Shown here: piece by piece, positions 9,997-20,955 of the stretch | Position numbering within the stretch: the first letter of the stretch is position 1 | How the letters are laid out: the number at the start of each line of letters is the position of its first letter | From: Bufo bufo | Taxonomy: Eukaryota; Chordata; Amphibia; Anura; Bufonidae | Reading direction: 5' to 3' | Assembly (NCBI RefSeq): GCF_905171765.1 | Contig: NC_053390.1 | Coordinates: forward strand, 211,425,359-211,489,358 | DNA: 64,000 bases | Notes under the pieces: generated by a model | The model's input: the letters and a program-made list of their open reading frames with translations, nothing else | The model's database searches: none | What the model was told of the DNA's origin: nothing | Made by a program: the position numbers and the translations under genes

Positions 9997-10339
9997 GCAG
10001 AGGAGCCAGGGTGCACAGAGTGACTTGGGCCAGAAGCAACGGGTCACTGAGTGAAAAGTATCCTTATATTCAGCGAAGTCAGTCCTACAGGGCATAGTGG
10101 GCGCTTTATCAGTGATTCCCTTTAAACTAGGACTGCGTGATTTAGCAAAACAAAACAAAGAAAATGGTGCCTCTCTGCCCATAATGTGCGCCTGACAGCA
10201 CTGGGCACCACACACCACAGTCCATTCTAAGAGCAGTGCCAGGACCTCCCATACCTCAGCAGCTGGCAGATGCCACTCTGTGGGCCTTTCCCACCTGTTT
10301 GGGCACTGAAGGAGGCTAGGAGCACATGAGAGCAGCACA

Positions 10340-10626
10340 AGCCTTCCTATTGCCTCTCCTCGGCCTTGGTCTTCTGCCACTTGCCTATGTTAACTATGTA
10401 GGGGTAGCTGTATCTCAACTCTAAGCACCAACTGCATACGGTGCCCACAAGCAGCTTGGACCTCGTTGCTCCTAGAGGCTCATTTGCATATATTAGAACT
10501 TCATTTTCCTCAGCCATGCGGGCACATATGAACATGGGACCAACACAGATGTCTTCAGCTGCCAGGCGCACATGTAACAGATCAGACAGTGTCATAGGTA
10601 CAGATCTACTGACAGATGTGCTTTAG
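10340..10626. repeat. Dispersed repeat, copy 1 (T2-like right end)
   Basis: Shares a block of about 190 bp with 42295-42495, including ggctcatttgcatatatta, gcacatatgaacatggga and the end 'ggtacagatctactgacaga'. The other copy ends ATGCCCTTTAA, so this is probably a T2-class MITE. The octamer ATTTGCAT is kept in both. Confidence 0.55.
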
Positions 10627-11045
10627 TCTTTCACCAGGTTTACCGGGGAGTATAATCATCCAGATATTGCACACCATCATTCACACCTGTTTCAAAGACA
10701 TTTTCAGGAGCGGTAATATTGATGGACTATCCGTAGAATAAACCGTCAACATCTGATGGGTGGGGTTTCCAGCACCCCGTGCCCTAGTGAAGCCAGCCAC
10801 ATATGTTTCAGATGGGTTTTCCAGGTTAACATATTTGTAGGAGCATCAGGATGGCATAAATTGTGCTTTTTCATTAATAACGCATTGTGTTTAAAGACGA
10901 TAATGTTATAAGGAAAATAAAATGGATGGAAATCTTTATATCTATTACCAGGTAATAATGGCACAACCTGTCCTCCTCTGATAACATATGGGGCATTTTG
11001 AAGCCACGACTTTTGCCTTGCAGGCCTGCTAGTACTGTAGAAGTA

Positions 11046-12687
11046 CAGGGTGGGCCATTCATATGGATACACCTTAATAAAATGGGAATGGTTGGTGATA
11101 TTAACTTCCTGTTTTTGGCACATTAGTATATGTGAGGGGGGAAACTTTTCAAGATGGGTGGTGACCATGGCAGCCATTTTGAAGTCGGCCATTTTGAATC
11201 CAACTTTAGTTTTTTTCAATAGGAAGAGGGTCATGTGACACATCAAACTTATTGGGAATTTCACAAGAAAAACAATGGTGTGCTTGGTTTTAACGTAACT
11301 TTATTCTTTCATGAGTTATTTACAAGTTTCTGACCACTTATAAAATGTGTTCAATGTGCTGCCCATTGTGTTGGATTGTCAATGCAACCCTCTTCTCCCA
11401 CTCTTCACACACTGATAGCAACACCGCAGGAGAAATGCTAGCACAGGCTTCCAGTATCCGTAGTTTCAGGTGCTGCACATCTCGTATCTTCACAGCATAG
11501 ACAATTGCCTTCAGATGACACCAAAGATAAAAGTCTAAGGGGGTCAGATCGGGAGACCTTGGGGGGCCATTCAACTGGCCCACGACGACCAATCCACTTT
11601 CCAGGAAACTGTTCATCTAGGAATGCTCGAACCTGACACCCATAATGTGGTGGTGCACCATCTTGCTGGAAAAACTCAGGGAACGTGCCAGCTTCAGTGC
11701 ATAAAGAGGGAAACACATCATCATGTAGCAATTTCACATATCCAGTGGCCTTGAGGTTTCCATTGATGAAGAATGGCCCCACTATCTTTGTACCCATATA
11801 CCACACCATACCATCAATTTTTTTGTTCCAGCAGTCTTGGAGGGATCTATCCAATGTGGGTTAGTGTCAGACCAATAGCGGTGGTTTTGTTTGTTAACTT
11901 CACCATTCACATAAACGTTTGCCTCATCACTGAACAAAATCTTCTGCGTAAACTGAGGGTCTTGTTCCAATTTTTGTTTTGCCCATTCTGCAAATTCAGT
12001 GCGCCGATCTGGGTCATCCTCGTTGAGATGCTGCAGTAGCTGGAGTTTGTAAGGGTGCCATTTGTGAATAGCTAATATCCGCCAAAGGGATGTTCGACTA
12101 ATGCCACTCTCCAGTGACATGCGGCGAGTGCTACGCTGTGGGCTCTTGCTGAATGAAGCTAGGACAGCCACTGATGTTTCTTCATTAGAGACAGATTTCA
12201 TGCGTCCACATTTTGGCAAATCCAACACTGAACCAGTTTGACGAAACTTAGCAAGCAGTTTGCTAACTGTAGCATGGGAGATGGGTGGTCTCGTAGGGTG
12301 TCTTGCATTGAAATCTGCTGCAATGACCCGGTTACTGCGTTCACCAGACATCAACACAATTTCTATCCGCTCCTTACGTGTTAACCTCGGCGACATGTCA
12401 ATGGCTGTAAACAAAGAGAAACTTGTAAATAACTCATGAAAGAATAAAGTTACGTTAAAACCAAGCACACCATTGTTTTTCTTGTGAAATTCCCAATAAG
12501 TTTGATGTGTCACATGACCCTCTTCCTATTGAAAAAAACAAAAGTTGGATTCAAAATGGCCGCCATGGTCACCACCCATCTTGAAAAGTTTCCCCCCTCA
12601 CATATACTAATGTGCCACAAACAGGAAGTTAATATCACCAACCATTCCCATTTTATTAAGGTGTATCCATATAAATGGCCCACCCTG
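11046..12687 (-). mobile_element. DD41D mariner-like transposon with long inverted repeats
   Basis: CAGGGTGGGCC...GGCCCACCCTG is bounded by TA duplications at 11044-11045 and 12688-12689, 1642 bp in all. The terminal inverted repeats are about 270-285 bp (11046 to about 11330, and about 12418 to 12687); the left one has an extra short block (cattttgaagtcgg). The transposase lies antisense to BRAP in intron 1. The spacing between the second and third catalytic Asp codons is 41 residues plus one extra base, which fits the DD41D clade. Confidence 0.9.
11338..12396 (-). pseudogene. DD41D mariner transposase with two frameshifts
   Basis: Starts MSPRLTRKERIEIVLM at 12396. The N-terminal half is a helix-turn-helix DNA-binding region (ISHATVSKLLAKFRQTGSV, then a second HTH, GISRTSLWRILA). 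Catalytic motifs follow: FSDEANVYV (first D), QQDGAPPHY (second D, codon 11660-11662) and SPDLTPLDFYLW (third D, codon 11533-11535). A base is lost near 11797, just after MVWCGIW, and one is gained in the six-G run 11561-11566; the two shifts compensate. An intact protein would be about 352 residues, the usual length. The two shifts make this copy non-functional, although the ends look complete. Confidence 0.9.
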
Positions 12688-12864
12688 TAGACTGTTTTAC
12701 AACCTACAGTCCACTGACAAGCTATAGGACACATTACTTCAGTAAGTGGCCTTTATCATGTAGAGAAAGTTAATACAAGGCACTTACTAATGTATTGTTA
12801 TTATCCATATTGCTTCCTTAGCTGGCTAGACTTCTGTGGGAGTTGTGAGAACAGCCGAGAATGT

Positions 12865-12923
12865 TTGCATGCTGGGAGTTGTAGTTCCACAGCAGCTGGA
12901 GTGCCGAAGGTTGCTGATCCCTG
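12865..12923. repeat. Right-half fragment of the hAT-type MITE
   Basis: gcatgctgggagttgtagtt..cagcagctggag..tgatccctg matches the right half of the elements at 9009 and 32813. The left half is not recognisable. Confidence 0.5.
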
Positions 12924-13084
12924 TCCTAGGCCATAAACGGCTATCAGACATCTTTGTCCCCTCTCCGTTCAGAACACAGCCACGCTTTATAGAGTGCTGA
13001 AATCTCCCAGCATTCCTTACTGCCGGTTGCTCTTGTGATTTGCATTGTGAGACAGTCTGGTATTGCAGAATTCTTTTACTTGGA

Positions 13085-13302
13085 ACCGAATCCGAAGTCG
13101 GGAAATGGTTTTTTACGTACAAATAAATTTATGAAGTTATTAGGTGAAGTCTCGTGAGACTTTGCAAAGCAATAACTTTGGCTCATCAGAGCCAATACAT
13201 TCTAATATTGTACGCAGCTCCTGCTCCATACAGTATTAGAATGAAGTTTTATGCGAATCGACTTCGGATGTTTTCTCCGAAGCTGATTCGCTCATCCCTA
13301 AT
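13085..13302. repeat. Foldback repeat of the 'GATGAGCGAATCGACTTCGG' family
   Basis: Ends ccgaatccgaagtcg and cgaagctgattcgctcatccctaa. The internal ggctcatcagagcc and 'taataacttt' blocks pair. An inverted, more complete copy lies at about 62285-62545. Confidence 0.55.
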
Positions 13303-13660
13303 CATCACAGACATGGAAGTGTGAAAGAAAAGTGGCAGAGTGTCCATTGTGGCCTATCAGATTACTTTGTTCATTTTCACCAGGCCCTCTAAAATAAAAT
13401 CAGAGTTGGAATCTTAAAAACAATTGCCTAGGCTGTGTAGGACATTTTAGGACGGATAGCTTCCCCATTTTACAGGGGAACACTACTCTTTTTCACTGGA
13501 GGTGTGATTTATGACTATAGAAAGAAAATCCAGTTCCTTTGAGCTGCAGAACGTCTTGACGGTTTAGCTAATTTCCAGGATAGGATGTCTATTTCTCTGC
13601 TTTATGGTCTTCTGTCCTTCCTGTAAACCTCAACACGTGAATATTTATGTTCCTGCCTAG

Positions 13661-13822
13661 CCACCGAGATGTCTGATGAGGAAATCAGAGAGAAGACGTT
13701 ACACACTGCAGCAGCCTCCTTGGAGGGCAAGACGCCAGTGGAAAAGACGGCGATTCTGCATCAGCACATTGGGAGAAGAGAAATGACAGACGTAATAATT
13801 GAAACCATAAGTCCAAATCCAG
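13661..13822 (+). CDS. BRAP: BRAP exon 2
   Basis: Acceptor tcctgcctAG at 13659-13660; donor GTGAAC at 13823; phase 1 in and out. Codes ATEMSDEEIREKTLHTA.. through GRREMTDVIIETI, the highly conserved BRAP block that precedes the variable linker. Residues 27-80 of the joined frame. Intron 1 is 6021 bp and carries the mariner element. Confidence 0.95.
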
Positions 13823-14045
13823 GTGAACATAGTCACGCAGGCTGCGCTCGCATAATGTGGTGTTTTCATCATAGTTCTGTCTTGGATGTAAAGTTCCTAA
13901 ATGTATGTGTTTTTATGGCGTCAATAATATTGGTCAAGATCTTTTAAAAATCCAAAGAAAAATGTCAAAAGAAGTGGCCTGATATCTCCTAAGGCTGGGC
14001 GGATATTCACTTCTATAGGTTGTCCAATGGGTTTATTCATTGTAA

Positions 14046-14305
14046 GGCTACATGCACACGACCGTATGTCATCTGTTTGCCATCCATTTTTTTTGTGGAT
14101 CCATTGTAACAATGCCTAAAACGGACAAGAATAGGACATGCTATTTTTTTTTTCGCTGGCCTACGGAACGGACATACGGATGCGGACAGCACACAATGTG
14201 CTGTCCTCATATTTTGCGGACCCGTTGAAATAAGGGTCTGCATCCTATCCGCAAACAAAAACCTGAACGGACACGGAAACAAACAACGTTCGTGTGCATG
14301 TAGCC
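14046..14305. mobile_element. Harbinger-like MITE (260 bp)
   Basis: GGCTACATGCACACGACCG...CGTGTGCATGTAGCC between exact TAA duplications (14043-14045 and 14306-14308). The interior contains 'aagaataggacatgctat'. Its size and sequence match the reconstructed empty MITE at 15054-16297. Confidence 0.8.
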
Positions 14306-14459
14306 TAAGTCTGGAAAAAGGCAGGTTGTTCTCTTGCAAGAATGCACTGGAGACAGCAGGTTATGTCTGAACTCCTCCATTACCCAACACTGAATAAGTG
14401 GTGTCTGCCATTCACTTACTCTGGCCAATCCAAGTCTGCATGCTTGTGGAGGGCGAACA

Positions 14460-14664
14460 AAACAGATCCTGCCCATCAGTTCTGCACATTTGGCATCCTG
14501 CATACAGGATTTTTCCCGTCTAACAGATCTCAAACGGAAATGGCTCAAATGGATGCCAAATGTGCATAATTGGTGCTCGGGGTCCATTTTTATTTTTATT
14601 TTATTTTTCTGTTCTTCTGGCGGATCGGAAGAACAGAAAAATAACGGTGATGTGAACTCAGCCT
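14460..14664. repeat. Harbinger-like MITE fragment
   Basis: Shares aaatggctcaaatgga, 'tctggcggatc' and 'ataacggtgatgtg' with 20560-20775. Right end gtgatgtgaactcagcctta. The remainder to about 15050 shows nothing recognisable. Confidence 0.45.
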
Positions 14665-15053
14665 TATGTGGCCTTCTCCTTAATATCTTTTAAATATATT
14701 GATAAGGGTAAATTATTTGATCACTTAGTCTCACCACTGTTTGCTCTGCAACATCCATTCATTCATCCATTTTGCACATTCCCATTCTAAGGCTCTGTTC
14801 ACATCTAAGCACACACTGCTCATTGGAGTTAATATAAAAAAATCATATGCAAACTCAGTGTCCCTTTTAATTAAACATTTCCCTACAGCTCTTTAGCAGA
14901 CTCCTTGGCAAAAAAAGATTCTGTGCAGTGTTAACCTACAATCTTTTATAGTCTCGTACTTTCTTCCATTTGTCCTCTACTTTGCGCTGGCAATAAGTTA
15001 GAGAGAAATACATTATGGAGAGATAGATCAAAGGAAATATGACTGCAGAATAA

Positions 15054-16297
15054 GGCTACATTCACACGGATACCGGCCCATGTGTGTTCCGCAATTTGCG
15101 GACCGCAGATGTCACTGCTATTCTAGAAAATGCCTATTCTTGTCCGCAATTGTGGACAAGAATAGGACATGTTCTATTTTTTTTTGCGGAGCTGCGGCAC
15201 GGAACTACGGTGTCACGGCCATGGCTATGTCCGTGACTCTTTACCGCATGGGTTGCCTGCGTATTTAGTTTGTGTGTTCAACCACAGGTGAGGGTCGCTG
15301 TTAGTGGCCTCACTTGTGGTTGCCGCGGGCAACTAGTTGTGTTCAGCATTGTCAGCTAAGCAGCCTGAGCGGTGCTAGGCAGCTTGCTGCTTTGGCATGC
15401 GGTTACACCTAGCAACCTTTATGTTAGGTGTGTGTGTGTATGGTGTACACTGTGTTTTATGTATTGTGTGCACTTCCCTTTTAGTGGTGTTTTTCCCTTC
15501 TGTGGTGCTGGAAGTGTTAACTCCCTTCCCAGTGTGTGTGTGTGTGTGTGTGTCACTGGGTGTGTCCGACTGTGGGGTGTGGCTTCTTGGCCTATAAAGC
15601 CTCACTGTTATCATGGCTCTGTGGGTTGTTTCAGCCATGCTTGCTGGAGCAGCCTCCTGTGTTACTATCTGCCAGTGAGAGCCACCACTGTGGTCATAAA
15701 GATATTGTCCTTATGTTTATGTCTGCTGTGTGTTGATGTTGTATGTTATGTACTGTTGGGATCTTTCTATGTGTTTGGTGCAGCTTACGGTTCTGGATTT
15801 CTGTTTGCGCAGGGATCCAGTCAGCAAGGCTGTGACAGGTTGGTGGAACTAATAGTTCGCCTGTCATTCCCGTAAGGCTGTATGAGTTCCCCTTTTCCCA
15901 ACAGCTTGGCCATTGAGACTCCTGCTCCTCCGTGCCTAGGAGGAGTAGGTCGTCTTACCCTGACTCCTAGCGCAGGGACCGGACGGAGGGTGAGTTAGGG
16001 ATCCGAGGTTCCTGCGCATGGGTCCTCCTACCTTTAAGGTCGGCCCATGCAGTTAGGAGTTAGGGTCAGGGTAGGGACGCTGTAGGAGGTGACCTGCTCC
16101 CTATCCTGTTCTCCTGGCCGAGTAGGTCTACAGCTCATGAGCAGCGCACGGCTGAGGATTTTCCCCATTCTCAGCCGTGACATACGGATGTGGCTGTCCG
16201 CATCTTTTGCAGCCCCATAGAAATGAATCTGCATCCATTCCGCAAGAAATGAGTCCGCATCCATTCCGCAATTTCATATGGTCGTGTGAATGTAGCC
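15054..16297. mobile_element. Harbinger-like MITE interrupted by a solo LTR
   Basis: GGCTACATTCACACGG...CGTGTGAATGTAGCC with TAA at 15051-15053 and TTA at 16298-16300. Removing the LTR and one 5-bp duplication leaves about 267 bp, close to the 260-bp copy at 14046. It therefore gives a clear order of events: MITE first, LTR later. Confidence 0.8.
15211..16182 (+). mobile_element. Solo LTR (TGTCACGGCC family)
   Basis: TGTCACGGCC...AGCCGTGACA, 972 bp, flanked by an exact TACGG duplication (15206-15210 and 16183-16187). Both ends and much of the body (tgtggttgccgc.ggcaac, gcagcctgagc, 'tccctatcctgttctcctgg') match the LTR at 27466-28425. A (TG)n tract lies at 15531-15553. The strand follows that element. 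Confidence 0.85.
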
Positions 16298-16472
16298 TTA
16301 GCCTGTACTTAGTTTGTTTGGTGTCTGTTACCAGGGGGAAGCTTAGTCCACTAAAGAGCTGTAGAAACAAAACGTTGGGAAATTTTAAAGTTTTACGCCC
16401 ATTGTACAGTTGCTGTATTTTTTAGGACAATAAAAAAATGTTGTTGCAAAGATGTGAAGATATGACCATTAA

Positions 16473-16685
16473 AGGGGTTTCAAAGGGGTTTCAGGATAGG
16501 TGATCAGATTAGCTTTTCAAGAGATGGCAGCGCTCGTACTAGCGCTGCCTTTTCTTCTGTTTCCTGCTCGCTGTCACAACTGCAGCAGTGAGAGGTGCAG
16601 TTACAACTATGCCGCCCCGTTCACGTCAATGGGACTGCTCAGTCCTATTCACTTGAATAGGAAAGAAAAAAGCAGACAGCCCCTT
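16473..16685. mobile_element. T2-like MITE just upstream of BRAP exon 3
   Basis: AGGGGTTTC...CCCCTTT bounded by TTAA at 16469-16472 and 16686-16689. It ends about 57 bp before the exon 3 acceptor. Confidence 0.55.
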
Positions 16686-16745
16686 TTAAAGATTAATACA
16701 ACTAGCTAAAAGCAATGTATTTATGCAGTTTTTTATTTATTTCAG

Positions 16746-16911
16746 ATGCCCAGACGGTCTCTAGTACAGAAAAATCAGATGACCCTTCTTCAACTCCTAG
16801 TCCAACTGCTCCAGACTCTCCTTCCAAACAGCTACCTGAACAGATCACTTTCTTCAGTGGGAACCCTTCTGTGGAAATAGTTCATGGCATTATGCATTTA
16901 TACAAGACAAA
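16746..16911 (+). CDS. BRAP: BRAP exon 3
   Basis: Acceptor ttatttcAG (16744-16745); donor GTAAGC at 16912; phase 1 in, phase 2 out. The first half is a Ser/Thr/Pro-rich linker (SDDPSSTPSPTAPDSPSKQL), apparently shorter than in mammals. The second half is the conserved QITFFSGNPSVEIVHGIMHL block. Residues 81-135. Intron 3 follows and is 25.1 kb, the longest seen here. Confidence 0.95.
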
Positions 16912-18085
16912 GTAAGCACACCAAATGCTCCAAGAAAGCAAACCTTTTATGATGTGGGCACAGTTTAAATGTGACAACAGGGGAGGCAGCTGAGGGAGCT
17001 GGCAACTGCACAACACCGAATAGGACCATTACAGGGGACATTTCCATGGAAGTTTTTTATAATTATTATTTTTTGCCTTTGAGACAGGCTGTTCACGCTC
17101 TTACACTTACTTTAGACATCTGATAGAATGTGCATACATGTGGACTGCCGAATATCTCAAAATATACAGGTGGTCAAAGCGCTATTTATACAGATTGTAA
17201 CTGATCTCCTAGCACCCCGACCGGGTACCTCCGTTGATAGGTGCTCCTAGTGCTTTCCGAGGACTCCAAGCACTCCACTTGACACCGTATGCACTGCAGA
17301 CCCCACGAACCGCCGAAGCTTGGTTGAGGTCTCACCGTCTCCTACCCACCCTGGACATACGACAAGGCTCCAGTGGGTGAACCTCTCCTAAAACCAGAGA
17401 GCAGGAACAGCTCTTAAAAGAGCTAGTAGTTATAGCCAGGGGAGTATAGCAAATCTCCCAGCGTATAGCAATCCCCCGCGTCGATCAGTTACCCAAACAT
17501 CAGCCTCAACATGATAAAGGGTAAAACAGGAACACTTTATTGAGGGCTACCCGCCCGTATTTATGCAGGTCCCCATCTGGTGGACACGCCCCTAGGGGAC
17601 CAGAATGAAGACTGTGACACAGGACAGATATGCAGCAATTCAGAATACACAGACACAATACATCCCCACAATGCATCATGGTTTTCTCCTCTCTGCCCTG
17701 GAGACACCCGAGGAGTAATTCAATTATCTCTCAGGGCAAAGGTAAATCGCCAATACACATGTGGATACAACAGGACAGGAATCGCCACCCAAACACACAA
17801 TGTCACACCCCCACAGCAAACAGACATTTAACATATTCCCAGATAGCTCAAGTCTGAGTGCATATCATTAGGTGAATGGCACTCAGAATACACAAATACA
17901 ATAAAATTAGCTATCTGGGTACCCTCACATAACAAAATTCAATTGCAAAGACAGATTTAAGCTGTGCGACCGGTCTGTCTGCTCCTTTAAAGTTAGTATG
18001 GGCCATAATCCTGAGGCAAGAGGCTGGTAGCCAGGCCCCTCCGAAACCCAGTGGCGAGGTTGGTTTCGCCACACATCTCCCCCTC

Positions 18086-19543
18086 TCAGGGAAGACTAAC
18101 CAGATACCTGACCTCATGCCGGTCGGTATCTGAGTTAGTCTGGCAGTCCACCCACAACCCAATACTGGACCTGTTGAATTTTGGGGCCTGGCTCTGTTCT
18201 GTATGTCCCCAGCTGTTGAGGGGGCATCTGCTACTCCTTGCTTCCTTGTTGCTCTCTAGCTTGGAGCTGTAGGTACTTGGTGGGCAGAGGCCGACTGCGC
18301 TCTGCCCCGATGCCAGCTCTTCCGCTGGGGTAGCCTGTGGGAAGTCCGGCTCTGGAGAAGAGGATAGGGGAGGGCAGAGGCCGACTGCGCTCTGCCCAGA
18401 TGCCAGCGCTTCCGCTGGGGTAGCCTGTGGAAAGTCAGCCTCTGGAGAAGAGGATAGAGGAGGGCAGAGGCTGACTGCGCTCTGCCCAGATGCCAGCGCT
18501 TCCGCTGGGGTAGCCTGTGGAAAGTCAGCCTCTGGAGAAGAGGATAGAGGAGGGCAGAGGCCAACTGCGCTCGGCCCAGATGCCAGCATTTCCGCTGGGG
18601 TAGCCTGTGGGATGTCCGGCTCTGGAGGAGAGGATAGGGGAGGGGAGAGGCTGACTGTGCTCTACCCAGATGCCAGCTCTTCTACTGGGATGTGGTCAGG
18701 GAATCCTATCCCCAGGACCTTGTTGCAGATCGGCTGTGGAGAGGAGGAATCGCTTACCTCCTCCTCCTGGCATTCCTGCAGGGTTGGTGGGGGATCTGAA
18801 CCGGCCGTCCAGCATCTCTGTAGGGCCGGTGGAGAGACCTCGGTCCCATCTCCACCTGCCATCGGGAGGTCTTCCCAGAACCAGTCTATGAAGTTCCCTA
18901 CTTTGGGAGTTGGTAGGGAAGCAGGGGGTATCGCCGGCAAGTCTTCCCAGTTGTAGTGGGGCAGATCTGGCTCTGCTTGTCGAGTAGGTTGGGGATTAAT
19001 GGAGCTGAGCAGGTGTTGGTAGGTCTGCTCCAGCTCCCACTCCCTTGTTACCAGGTGGGTCATGTCTTTGCTCACCTTCCTTCCGTCAGCATAAACATGC
19101 ATGCCCATCCGGTAGTCGTAGATATCCCAAAACCTAGACTCCTCCGTGCTGCCAAGATCAATGTCCTCCTCCAAGGCATCCCATAGTAACCCCGGTCCAT
19201 CAAACTCCTCACCCTCGGGTCTGTCGTGCTCAGCCATCCAGGGGGAATGTTGAATGACATGCCACCTTAGGGCCTGGTAAGCGTCCTCTAGCCAAAGCTC
19301 CTTACATACCAGGTTCTGGAGCTCTGTTACCCAGTCATCCAGAGGCTGCTCTCCCAAGAGACCCATCCGCATCGCCACACGCTTCTGTAGCCGCTGCTCA
19401 TAACTGGGGAGACTCTCACCTCGCCGCCGCTGGGCATTTTCCAGGGCATCATACCAGACTTCCTTTCTGTCTGCATCCCTGTAGTCTGCGGCTGCCTCCT
19501 CCTCCTCGTCATAGAACGCTGTCCGAAGACTAGCCGATTCCAT
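18086..19543 (-). pseudogene. Gag-like frame with one premature stop
   Basis: An acidic, Trp-rich protein of about 485 codons starts MESASLRTAFYDEEEEAAAD at 19543. It is broken once by TAG at 18662-18664, then continues in the same frame to the stop at 18086-18088, which overlaps the purine tract. The N-terminal two thirds contain an Arg/Gln-rich helical stretch and repeated WED/DLP motifs. The C-terminal third is a 30-residue repeat (ASGQSAVGLCPPLSSSPE-like) in about 4.5 copies, encoded by 90-bp direct repeats at about 18290-18680. I recognise no zinc knuckle or catalytic motif. The gag role is inferred from position. Confidence 0.6.
18290..18680. repeat. 90-bp direct repeats inside the gag-like frame
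   Basis: 'agatgccagc.cttccgctgg' recurs at about 18307, 18397, 18487 and 18577, 90 bp apart, keeping the frame. The one copy with 'tctacccaga' instead of 'tgcccaga' creates the stop at 18662. Confidence 0.85.
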
Positions 19544-20559
19544 CCTGCTGTAGCCAGGGGCGCTGTATGGATACTAGCGTTGCCCTCAATTTAGTAAATC
19601 CACGAACTGTGTCTCCGAGCTGCTTCTCCTCACACTAGGACGCCATCCCACTGCTTGCCACCAAATGTAACGGATCTCCTAGCACCCCGACCAGGTACCT
19701 CCGTTGATAGGTGCTCCTAGTGCTTTCCGAGGACTCCAAGCACTCCACTTGACACCGTACGCACTGCAGACCCCACGAACCGCCGAAGCTTGGTTGAGGT
19801 CTCACCGTTTCCCACCCACCCTGGACCTACGACAAGGCTCCAGGCTCCAGTGGGTGAACCTCTCCTAAAACCAGAGAGCAGGAACAGCTCTTAAAAGAGC
19901 TAGTAGTTATAGCAAGGGGAGTATAGCAAATCTTCAGCGTATAGCAATCCCCAGCGTCGATCAGTTACCCAAACATCAGCCTCAACATGATGAAGGATAA
20001 AACAGGAACACTTTATTGAGGGCTACCCGCCCGTATTTATGCAGGTCCCCATCTGGTGGACACGCCCCTAGGGGACCAGAAGGAGGACTGTGACACAGGA
20101 CAGACACGTAGCACTCAGGATACAACACATCCCCACAATGAATCATGGTTTCCTCCTCTCTGCCCTGGAGACACCCGAAGAGCAATTCAATTATCTCTCA
20201 GGACAAAGGGAAATCGCCAATACACATGTGGGAACAACAGGACAGGAATCCCCACCCAAACACACAATGTCACACCCTCCCAGCCAACACAGACATTTAA
20301 CATATTCCCAGATAGCTCAAGTCTGAGTGCATATCATTAGGTGAATGGCACTCAGAATACACAAATACAATAAAATTAGCTATCTGGGTACCCTCACATA
20401 ACAACATACAATTGCAAAGACAGATTTAAGCTGTGCGGCCTGTCTGTCTGCTTCTTTAAAGTTAGTATGGGCCATAATCCTGAGGCAAGAGGCTGGTAGC
20501 CAGGCCCCTCCGAAACCCAGTGGCGAGGTTTGTTTCGCCACACAGATTAAGTAGTTAAT

Positions 20560-20775
20560 AAGGCCTCAAAGGCAAGTTCACATACATACAGAACACTTTT
20601 TTTCAGTCTAAATAACGGATCTCTGATGGAAATGGCTTAAATGGATTCCACATGTGCATAACTGATGCTCAGGACCCTTTTATTTTTCTTACAGGATCCT
20701 TTTTTTCTTTATTTTTCTTTTCTTCTGGCGGATCAAAAGAACGGAAAAATAACGGTGATGTGGACTTTCCCTTAC
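20560..20775. repeat. Harbinger-like MITE fragment
   Basis: Second copy of the repeat at 14460-14664: aaatggcttaaatgga, 'tctggcggatc', 'ataacggtgatgtggac' and the end TTTCCCTTA; the left end is AAGGCAAGTTCACAT. Confidence 0.5.
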
Positions 20776-20909
20776 TGCTGCAGTCCCTGTGTAGCTGTTA
20801 AGAGTTTCTGGGCCTTAGCAGAGCCAGGTCAGCTCTCCAGTGCATTCAGGGGCTGTGTCCTTGCAGTGTGGAGCTAATATGTCAGTCCTAGTTACAGCGG
20901 AAATCGGCA

Positions 20910-20912
<3 letters not shown>

Positions 20913-20953
<41 letters not shown>
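20913..20953. repeat. (TA)n microsatellite
   Basis: About 20 TA units directly abut the left arm of the palindrome that starts at 20954. Confidence 0.95.

Positions 20954-20955
<2 letters not shown>

Larger units (their letters stand above)
17196..20542 (-). mobile_element. Gag-only LTR retrotransposon
   Basis: Long terminal repeats at 17196-18073 and 19666-20542 (878 and 877 bp) are nearly identical; one carries an extra 8-bp repeat (aggctcca). Flanks are an exact CAGAT duplication (17191-17195 and 20543-20547). Orientation is minus: the LTR reads TGTGGCGAAACC...CGTTACA, the primer-binding-site region TTTGGTGGCAAGCAGTGG abuts the 5' LTR at 19665, and a purine tract (GAGAGGGGGAGA, about 18076-18087) abuts the 3' LTR. 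The 1.6-kb interior has one gag-like frame and no protease, reverse transcriptase or integrase, so it must depend on another element. Confidence 0.9.

Noticed and set aside
15372..15875. Cys/Val-rich 167-codon frame
   Set aside because: Lies wholly inside the solo LTR, includes the (TG)n tract and has no relative at the other LTR copy.
16346..16376. Possible further hammerhead (ctaaagagctgtagaaacaaaacg)
   Set aside because: Lacks both the CUGANGA box and a paired helix II; similarity to the GAAAC-ACG part alone is not enough.
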